DNA from: an uncultured Clostridia bacterium
Lineage (GTDB): Bacteria > Bacillota > Clostridia > TANB77 > CAG-508
NCBI GenBank assembly: GCA_934155165.1
Contig: CAKPGS010000007.1
Span: 1 to 39,805 of the forward strand
Reading direction: 5' to 3'
DNA: 39,805 bases
Below, in pieces: positions 33,852 through 39,805 of the stretch (its first letter is position 1; the number at the start of each line of letters is the position of its first letter). Under the pieces are notes generated by a model. That model did no database searches, had not been told where the DNA came from, and saw nothing but the letters and a program-made list of their open reading frames with translations. The translations under genes and the position numbers were made by a program.

Positions 33852-34713
33852 TTACTTCCTTTTTATCATATTTCCTGGCATTACTTCTATTAAATTTTCC
33901 ATTTCCATCATTGTTATTAAATAATTCAACTCACTTATTTTACATTTTAAATTGCTGCATATAATATCTATAGGTGTTAGTTCATATGTTAAGCAGTTAT
34001 ATATTGGTTTGTATTCTTCCGCAATTTCTATGTTTTTTTCATTTTCCTCTTTCACTTCATTATTTTGTATTATTTTTAGTTCTTCTAAAATATCTTCTGT
34101 TGAAACAATTAACTTTGCTCCTTGTTGAATAAGTCTATTATTCCCCACTCCTGTTTTTGTTCCTAAACTGTGTGGCAAACAGAATACTTTTTTTCCTTGA
34201 TTTATAGCAAGTCCTGCTGTAATACTTGTTCCGCTTCTATAAGCAGATTCTATTACTAATGTTCCGAATAGAAAGTCCACTTACTATTCTATTTCTTTGT
34301 GGAAAATATTTACTCTCTGCCTCCGTTTCTGGTTCATATTCTGATATAACAAGACCATCATTATATATTATTTCTTTATACAAGTATGTATTTTCTTTTG
34401 GAAATATTTTATTAAGACCGCATCCTAAAACTGCTATTGTTTTACCTCCACTTTGCAGGCAACTGGTATGTGCCACTGTGTCTATACCTTTTGCCATTCC
34501 ACTTGTAATTACAAGTCCAGCCTCTGTTAGTTCACTTGAAAATTTTGCACACATTTTTACTCCATATTCACTGCAACATCTTGAACCAATTATTGATATT
34601 GATTTATGCTTTAATAAACTAATATTCCCCTCACAATATAGCTGCATAGGTGGATTTTCTATATTCTTCAAAACCTGTGGAAAATCTTTATCTTCAATTG
34701 TAATTTTCCTCAT
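33852..34713 (-). CDS. dprA: DNA-processing protein DprA, read through one +1 frame break
   Basis: 286 residues if one base is skipped. The Rossmann core includes SISIIGSRCCSEYG, GMAKGIDTVAHTSC and YFPQRNRIVSGLS. At CGG codon 150 (34266-34264, followed by A) the zero frame leads to a stop 10 codons later. Omitting the C gives GLS-I-GTLVIES and continues with YRSGTSITAGLA, exactly the family sequence. A short C-terminal winged-helix segment follows (LTPIDIICSNLKCKISEL). DprA loads RecA on incoming single-stranded DNA during transformation. It lies seven bases after comM, with its ribosome site in the comM end (GGAGATGAG). Without the shift only the N-terminal half would be made. Confidence 0.9.
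34263..34266 (-). other. +1 frame-break site 2: CGG-A in dprA
   Basis: Reading CTT TCT ATT C GGA ACA TTA. The zero frame has CGG then A; dropping C restores L-S-I-G-T-L. Confidence 0.8.
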
Positions 34714-34720
34714 ATTTTAC

Positions 34721-36254
34721 TCATCTCCAATATTTTCTATCTAAACTTCTATACTGAACTGCTTCTGCTACATGCTTTGCTTCTATATTTTTCTTTTCAT
34801 CCAAATCTGCAATAGTTCTAGAAACCTTTAATATTCTATCATGTGCTCTTGCACTTAAACCTAATTTTTCTATTGCATTCTTCAGTATCTTCTTTCCATT
34901 TTCATCTAATTTGCAATACTTATTCATTAGTTTTGGTGTTAATTCTGAATTTGAAAAAATACCATTTTCTTTATATCTTTCTATTTGTATTTTCCTTGCT
35001 TTATTTACTCTTTCTCTTATTTTTTCAGAGCTTTCACTAGGTTGTTCGTTTTCTAACTTGCTATATTTTACATTTGGAACTTCTACTTGTATATCTATTC
35101 TATCTAACAATGGTCCACTTATTTTTCCTATGTATTTTGCTATTGCTGTGTCTGAACATGTACACTCTTTATCCTTAGAGCCATAGTAGCCACATGGACA
35201 TGGATTTAAAGATACCACTAACATACAATTGCAAGGATATGTTAAACTTGCATTTACCCTAGAAATTGATATTTTCTTATCTTCTAAAGGTGTTCTCATT
35301 ACCTCTAAAGTATGTTTATTAAATTCTGTTAGCTCATCTAAAAATAAAACTCCATAATGAGCTAAGCTTACCTCTCCTGGTTTAGGTATTCTTCCTCCTC
35401 CAACTAATGATACAGATGAAATTGTATGATGTGGACTTCTAAATGGCCTTGAGGTTATTAATGGTATATCTGCTGGTAGCACCCCTGCAATACTGTGTAT
35501 TTTAGTTATTTCTAAAGCTTCATCAAAAGTTAAATTTGGAAGAATTGTCGGAATTCTTCTTGCCATCATTGTTTTTCCGAGACCCTGGACTGCCTATAAG
35601 CATGCAATTATGACCTCCACTCGCAGCAACTTCTATGGCTCTTTTTATATTTTCTTGACCTTTTACTTCTGAAAAGTCAAACAGATACTTATCTTTTACT
35701 TCAAATAATTTTTTAATATCTATTTCCTGTTTTTCTATTTTTATTTTTCCATTTAAAAAATTTACAACTTGCATTAAGTCGTGTGCTGGAATTACATTTA
35801 TATTTTTTACAACTGCCGCTTCTTTTGCATTTTCTCGTGGTAAAATAATGTTTTTAACGCCTAATTTTGCTGCTTCTATACAAATAGGAAGTACACCTGT
35901 TACTTTATTTAATTTTCCATCTAAAGATAATTCTCCTATAAAGACATAATCTGATAAATCTTTATTTTCTATACTTTCCATAGATTTTAAGATTCCTACC
36001 GCAATTGGTAAATCAAATAGTGAACCTTCTTTTCTTGTATTTGCAGGAGATAAATTAACTATTATTTTCCTGCTTTCAAAATTTAGCCTAGAATTTTTTA
36101 TTGCAGTCCTTACTCTTTCCTTTGATTCTTTTACACTAACATCTGGCAAACCTACAATATCAAAACTAGGAAGTCCTGCAGATGTATCTACTTCAACATT
36201 TATTAAATAACCTTCTAATCCATGCAATCCCATGCTTTGTATGATTGATAACAT
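34721..36254 (-). CDS. comM: ComM/YifB-family AAA+ ATPase (Mg-chelatase-like), read through one +1 frame break
   Basis: 510 residues from ATG 36254 (AGGAGG just upstream; an earlier ATG at 36284 precedes that site). N-terminal Lon-protease-like fold (DTSAGLPSFDIVGLPD, RKIIVNLSPANTRKEG), then the AAA+ ATPase: Walker A GSPGSGKT is split by the extra C at CGG codon 226 (35579-35577, followed by A), Walker B is GVLFLDELTEF, and the C-terminal part has ARAHDRILKVSRTIADL. ComM is a helicase that extends recombination joints during natural transformation. The unshifted product would end 18 residues after the break, without a working ATPase. A terminator-like hairpin ends just before its ribosome site. 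Confidence 0.92.
35576..35579 (-). other. +1 frame-break site 3: CGG-A inside the ComM Walker A motif
   Basis: Reading CCA GGG TCT C GGA AAA ACA ATG. The zero frame reads P-G-S-R-K-N; dropping C gives P-G-S-G-K-T-M, the invariant P-loop. This fixes both position and decoded residue (Gly) more firmly than at the other sites. Confidence 0.88.
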
Positions 36255-36273
36255 TTTTCCTCCTAATAAAAAA

Positions 36274-36331
36274 GAGCAAAACATATGTATTAGGTAGTTA
36301 AAAATCCCCTACCTTTACATATGTTTTGCTC
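36274..36331 (-). terminator. Large terminator-like hairpin just before comM
   Basis: GAGCAAAACATATGTA (36274-36289) pairs perfectly with 36316-36331. An inner stem AGGTAG/CTACCT (36292-36297, 36309-36314) follows. On the minus strand it is followed by TTTTTT and then the comM ribosome site AGGAGG. It may end transcripts from the upstream surface gene or act as an attenuator of comM. Confidence 0.65.
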
Positions 36332-36419
36332 CCTATATTTTATTTTTAATATTTTTATCATATATTTTTTATTTTAGCAAGTAAAATCGTTCGACAGAAT
36401 TTTACATTATTTTCAAATT

Positions 36420-37929
36420 CTAATAATTTTTATATTCACTTACATAACTTCCGGAACTTATATTTCCAATATTTACTGTTCCTGTTCCTCCCCATGTTCT
36501 TTCATATTTTTCGTTGAATTTTCCTCCATTAACTTTTGTTGTTCCTATTTTAATAATTGTATCTGAAAATACATTTATACTTCCACCGCCAGATGAACCT
36601 CCAACGCCTCCATATGAATAAGCAGCACCTGCTATAACTCCACAACTTTCTAGACTTCCATTGTTTTCAAATTCATTTGAGTATATAACCATTAATCCAC
36701 CTGTTCCGCTTTTATTTCCAGTATCTCCCCCTGTTCCTACTGGATTTCCTGCTCCATTTCCTGCTCCTGGTTGTCCATTACCTCCTGGTCCGCCATTTTC
36801 GCTTCCATTTCCACCATTCACTTCATTATTTCCAGCACCTCCGGCCACCTGAACCTCCTGAATATGATGTTCCTCTTGCTCCATTACCTCCAACTGCAGT
36901 ACTGTAGAATGATGATCCACCAGCTCCTCCGCCAGTTTGTCTTCCTGTTGCATTTTTTGGTTTAATTATTATATTACTGTTTACATTTACACCAGGCGCT
37001 CCTTCGGCTCCATATTTTGGAACAATTTCATAAGTTCCATCATTATTTTTCCATAAATATATATCCTGACCTTCTGCAAATGCACCTCTTGCTGTCATAC
37101 TAATTGTTCCATTATTTATTAGTTTTCCTGTGCAGTAAATAATTAAACCTTTAGGACCTCCATACCCATTGTCACTTTTAGTTGTTGTTAAAGTTACACC
37201 ACTATTTATTGTTAAATCTCCTTCAATTTTTAAAACTACTGTATTTTGAGCCATATTTTCATTTGTTGTTCCTGTCGCTACATCTGTTTGTTTATCTCCA
37301 AATTCATATATTTTATTATTTAAAGTTGCTCCTTCAATATTAGTGTTTCCATCTAAGGTTACGTTTTCTTTTATTACTATTGAATGTAAATTATATTTTT
37401 CATTGTTTATTGTTTTTTCTGTATAACCAGTTTCATTTATTTCATCTATTATTCCTAGTAATCCTAAATTCTTCTCTTGTTTATCAATATCTTCTTCAAG
37501 AATATTCCCATTATTATCTACCATATATTTTTTCTTAGAGGTATTTATAACTGTATATTGTTTACTTGTATCATAACTGCCTGTTAAATTATTTGCTTCT
37601 AATTCTTTTAAAAAGATTTCTCTATCAAATTCTCCATTTTTGTTTCTAGAAGCTAATACAGACAATTTTACTCTTTCTTCTTCATCTGCACTATTACTTT
37701 TTTCTTTTGCAATATTAGCTTTATTAATTATTCCATTTTCTCCAATTATCATATTTAATGTAACAGCCGCAAGAATTAACAATATAATTATTGTTATTAT
37801 CAAAGCTATTAATGTGATTGCGGTGTTAGAGGTTGAAACATTTGTATCAAGTTCTCTTTCACATACTTTATTTTTCTTTAATATGTTACCTTTGTATGCA
37901 TCATTAATATTTTTAAAAATTTTATTCAT
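36420..37929 (-). CDS. Glycine-rich surface protein with pilin-like leader, read through one +1 frame break
   Basis: 502 residues if one base is skipped. Start ATG 37929 has GAGGG upstream and fits the promoter; the ATG 24 bases earlier is almost at the transcription start. Residues about 33-60 (SNTAITLIALIITIIILLIL, then AAVTLNMIIGENG) repeat the leader of the 18183-19988 protein. The middle is beta-rich; the C-terminal 180 residues are Gly/Asn-rich (GGNGARGTSYSGGSGG...). At CGG codon 363 (36843-36841, followed by A) the zero frame ends within five codons; dropping C gives GGSGGGGAGNNEVNGGNG and an open frame of 140 more residues. Function unknown; probably extracellular. Confidence 0.7.
36840..36843 (-). 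other. +1 frame-break site 4: CGG-A in the glycine-rich protein
   Basis: Reading TCA GGT GGC C GGA GGT GCT GGA. The zero frame is G-G-R-R-C-W-K-stop; dropping C continues the Gly-rich sequence. Confidence 0.75.
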
Positions 37930-37963
37930 ATTTTTGCCCTCTTTTGTATTCATTATTTTCTCA

Positions 37964-37992
37964 ATTATATATTAATTTATTTTTATTGACAA
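37964..37992 (-). promoter_or_regulatory. Promoter of the glycine-rich surface gene
   Basis: Minus-strand TTGTCA (37992-37987), 17-base spacer, TATAAT (37969-37964). Its -35 box overlaps that of the divergent HD-GYP gene. Confidence 0.65.
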
Positions 37993-38014
37993 GCATTTCT
38001 TTTAAATATATAAT
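37986..38014 (+). promoter_or_regulatory. Promoter of the HD-GYP gene
   Basis: TTGACA (37986-37991), 17-base spacer, TATAAT (38009-38014): a consensus sigma-A promoter. Confidence 0.8.
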
Positions 38015-38043
38015 TTTATAAGTTTATAGCGGAGGTATTTGAA

Positions 38044-38982
38044 ATGGCAAATGGTGAAATTGATTTTTATGATAAATCAACTCTTAAATCTTATAATTTA
38101 ACAAGTAGTATGAGATACCAGCTTTCAATGTTAGATAAATTGGATATTTTTACTAGAAAACACTCTGAAAATGTTGCAAGTATTGTTTGTAGACTTTGCG
38201 AATATTTACATTTAAGTAAAAATTTTACATCATATTGTACTATTTGTGCATACTTACATGATATAGGCAAAATTTTTATTCCGCCTGAAATTTTACAAAA
38301 ACCTACAAAATTAACAGATTCAGAATATGAAATTATAAAAACACATACTATTTTGGGCTATAAAATGTGTATGGATGATTTAGAATTACGACCTTACGCT
38401 TTAGGTCCAAAATATCATCATGAATGTCTAAACGGAACAGGTTATCCTGAGGGACTAAAAGGAAATGAAATACCTTTAGAAGATCAAATAATAAAAGTTG
38501 CAGATGAATACGATGCTATTGTTAGTAAAAGACAATATAAAACACATGTTAAGATTTCTGAAACTTTAAAAATTCTTATAAAAGAAGCACAACCTTCCAC
38601 TAAAGAAGTGGCTCTGGATAATGCTGCAAATGGTGTAAAAGTCGGTCGTTTAAATAAAAAAGTTGTTAAAACATTATTTAAAGTTGTTATTGAAGATACA
38701 GAATATGAAATTAGTTGCTTACTCGGTTATATAGACTACTTAAAGGATGAAATAAAAAGATTAGAAACAATACTAAATTATGAAAATAAAATGAGAGCTT
38801 CTAAAACTGAAAAAAAGCAAAATTATTTTAAAGAGGGCATGAAACAGTTATTTAGTGAAGGAGAAAATTTTGATAATTACTATAATGTATTATGCGAATA
38901 TCAGGAAGCTCTTAAAAATAGAAACGAAATTATAAATGCTCTATACAACGAAATTAAAATTATAAAAAAATTGAAGGTATAA
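38044..38982 (+). CDS. HD-GYP domain protein, probable cyclic-di-GMP phosphodiesterase
   Basis: 312 residues. HD-GYP domain about 35-185: KHSENVASIVCRLCEYLHL, the HD pair in AYLHDIGKIFIPPEIL, KTHTILGYKMC, HHECLNGTGYPEGL (the GYP signature) and VADEYDAIVSKRQYK. No N-terminal sensor domain. The C-terminal 90 residues are coiled-coil-like (DYLKDEIKRLETIL). Such proteins hydrolyse cyclic di-GMP or related dinucleotides, affecting surface structures. CGGAGGT precedes the ATG. It is divergent from a surface-protein gene with overlapping promoters. Confidence 0.88.
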   Translation: MANGEIDFYDKSTLKSYNLTSSMRYQLSMLDKLDIFTRKHSENVASIVCRLCEYLHLSKNFTSYCTICAYLHDIGKIFIPPEILQKPTKLTDSEYEIIKTHTILGYKMCMDDLELRPYALGPKYHHECLNGTGYPEGLKGNEIPLEDQIIKVADEYDAIVSKRQYKTHVKISETLKILIKEAQPSTKEVALDNAANGVKVGRLNKKVVKTLFKVVIEDTEYEISCLLGYIDYLKDEIKRLETILNYENKMRASKTEKKQNYFKEGMKQLFSEGENFDNYYNVLCEYQEALKNRNEIINALYNEIKIIKKLKV

Positions 38983-38997
38983 TTATAAATTTTAAAA

Positions 38998-39035
38998 AAT
39001 AATAGTTGCAAAGCTTAAACTTTGCAACTATTATT
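38998..39035. terminator. Bidirectional intrinsic terminator
   Basis: AATAATAGTTGCAAAG (38998-39013) and CTTTGCAACTATTATT (39020-39035) form a 16-base-pair stem with a six-base loop. T runs follow on both strands, serving the HD-GYP gene and the converging surface gene. Confidence 0.88.
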
Positions 39036-39037
39036 TT

Positions 39038-39805
39038 TTATTTTATTTTTTTGCTTTTATTTATAACTATAAAGCTTAGAATACCTAATATTATTAGTAT
39101 AACACATTTTCCATATCTTGCACCTGCATAAAGTAATGCATTTTTAGCTGTTGTTGTATCTCCTTGTTTAGAACCTTTGTTATTATTCACAGTTTCTGTA
39201 TCATTAGTATTGTTTTTATTGTTGTCATCATTAGTATCATTATCTTTTTTATTTTTATCATTCTCTACAATACCATTTCCTGCAAGAAATTCTACTGTTC
39301 CATCTTCCTTTACTACAAATTTATATTCTTCTGTATTTAGAATATAGTCATTTTCAACACTTGATTGTTTATAAATATATTCTCCTGGTTCCAAGTTTTT
39401 AAACTCTACATTTCCATTTTCATCTGTAAGTGCACTCCCCATAAGTTTACCATCTTTATAGATTTCTATTCTTGATTTTTGTATTCCATTTTTATTTTGC
39501 TTATCTATATTTTTTATTATTATATCTGCTGTTTTTACTTCTTTAGGCTCTAATTTATAATATAATTTTAATACTAGACTTCCATCTCCTGCTATGGTTC
39601 CACTTGCTACTCTATTTGCATTTGTTGTATCTTCTGTGTATCCTTCATAAGCTTTTGCTTTTGCTGTTACACTTGCTCCTGTTGTTCCACTTAAGTTTTC
39701 TGTTTCATCTGCTGTACTTCCATAACTTCCATCTGCTCTTTGTTTATAATGTTCTACTTTATATTCTGTATTTGTATTTGCTTTATAATATAATTTTAAT
39801 ACTAA
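39038..39805 (-). CDS. Surface protein, 3' part: beta-repeats, SpaA/Cna-B-like domain, C-terminal membrane anchor
   Basis: 255 residues visible, open at the right edge. It begins LVLKLYYKANTNTEYKVEHY and contains two copies of the motif DGSLVLKLYYK / LVLKLYYK with YEGYTEDTTNANRVASG between, as in InlB-type B-repeats. About 115-190 form a Cna-B/SpaA-like fold (TDENGNVEFKNLEPGEYIYK). An Asp/Asn/Lys-rich stalk follows, then one membrane helix (VILIILGILSFIVI) and a basic tail (NKSKKIK). No LPxTG motif lies before the helix, so sortase anchoring is doubtful. It ends in a strong terminator. Confidence 0.75.
   Translation of the reverse strand, partial: LVLKLYYKANTNTEYKVEHYKQRADGSYGSTADETENLSGTTGASVTAKAKAYEGYTEDTTNANRVASGTIAGDGSLVLKLYYKLEPKEVKTADIIIKNIDKQNKNGIQKSRIEIYKDGKLMGSALTDENGNVEFKNLEPGEYIYKQSSVENDYILNTEEYKFVVKEDGTVEFLAGNGIVENDKNKKDNDTNDDNNKNNTNDTETVNNNKGSKQGDTTTAKNALLYAGARYGKCVILIILGILSFIVINKSKKIK

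Noticed and set aside
36255..36284. Earlier ATG for comM
   Set aside because: It lies within the hairpin T-run region upstream of AGGAGG; family similarity begins at MLSIIQSMGL.
1408..36843. Sequencing or assembly error as the cause of the frame breaks
   Set aside because: Cannot be excluded without reads, but four of four being a single extra C before GGA, with no other break in some 11,000 codons, is not the pattern of random error. Most GGA codons in the window show no extra C.

Overview
The window is low-GC DNA from an anaerobic Bacillota, most likely an uncultured gut-type member of the Clostridia. The evidence is strong Shine-Dalgarno sequences (GGAGG), sigma-A promoters with 17-base spacers, a split ferredoxin-dependent pyruvate oxidoreductase, a LexA/SOS circuit, sortase-type surface biology, and pilin-like surface proteins typical of that group. 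There are no rRNA or tRNA genes, no CRISPR array and no clear phage or transposase gene.

Layout. 1-144 holds the start of an unknown gene of different base composition, followed by about 770 bases of repeat-rich intergenic DNA. 913-9993 carries a giant cyclic beta-1,2-glucan synthase-like enzyme and a pilin-anchored protein with a carbohydrate-binding-like C-terminus. 10210-13584 is a porG-porD-porA-porB operon. 13646-17977 has a CYTH-like protein, a small membrane protein and a YdjI-YdjG-YdjH membrane-stress set. 18183-25686 holds a pilin-like surface protein, a zinc/cadmium efflux ATPase with its ArsR repressor, YqeY, a flavodoxin-fold protein, YihY and a YgjP-like metalloprotein. 25990-30080 has lexA with a HipA-like kinase-fold protein, and serS with engB/ysxC. 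30088-36254 is comM-dprA-yraN-rsmA-small ORF-sortase-DUF951-unknown. 36420-39805 holds a glycine-rich pilin-like protein divergent from an HD-GYP protein, and the 3' end of a repeat-containing surface protein.

Main discovery. Four separate genes (glucan synthase, dprA, comM, glycine-rich surface protein) are each interrupted once, always in the same way: one extra C immediately before a GGA glycine codon, so the zero frame meets CGG followed by A. Skipping one base, or reading CGGA as a four-base glycine codon, restores each protein exactly. In ComM this restores the Walker A sequence GSPGSGKT. By manual scan, CGG is otherwise almost absent as an in-frame codon: two other cases, neither followed by A. 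I saw no frame disruption anywhere else. This suggests a lineage-wide +1 recoding signal at CGGA.

Other structure includes two families of dispersed palindromic repeats (one with a nested second palindrome), a leader hairpin that pairs with the glucan-synthase start codon, LexA boxes on lexA and on the ygjP-like/yihY unit, an 11-codon leader peptide before the HipA-like gene, divergent promoters sharing their -35 boxes, and four small genes (11 to 58 residues) that are easily missed.
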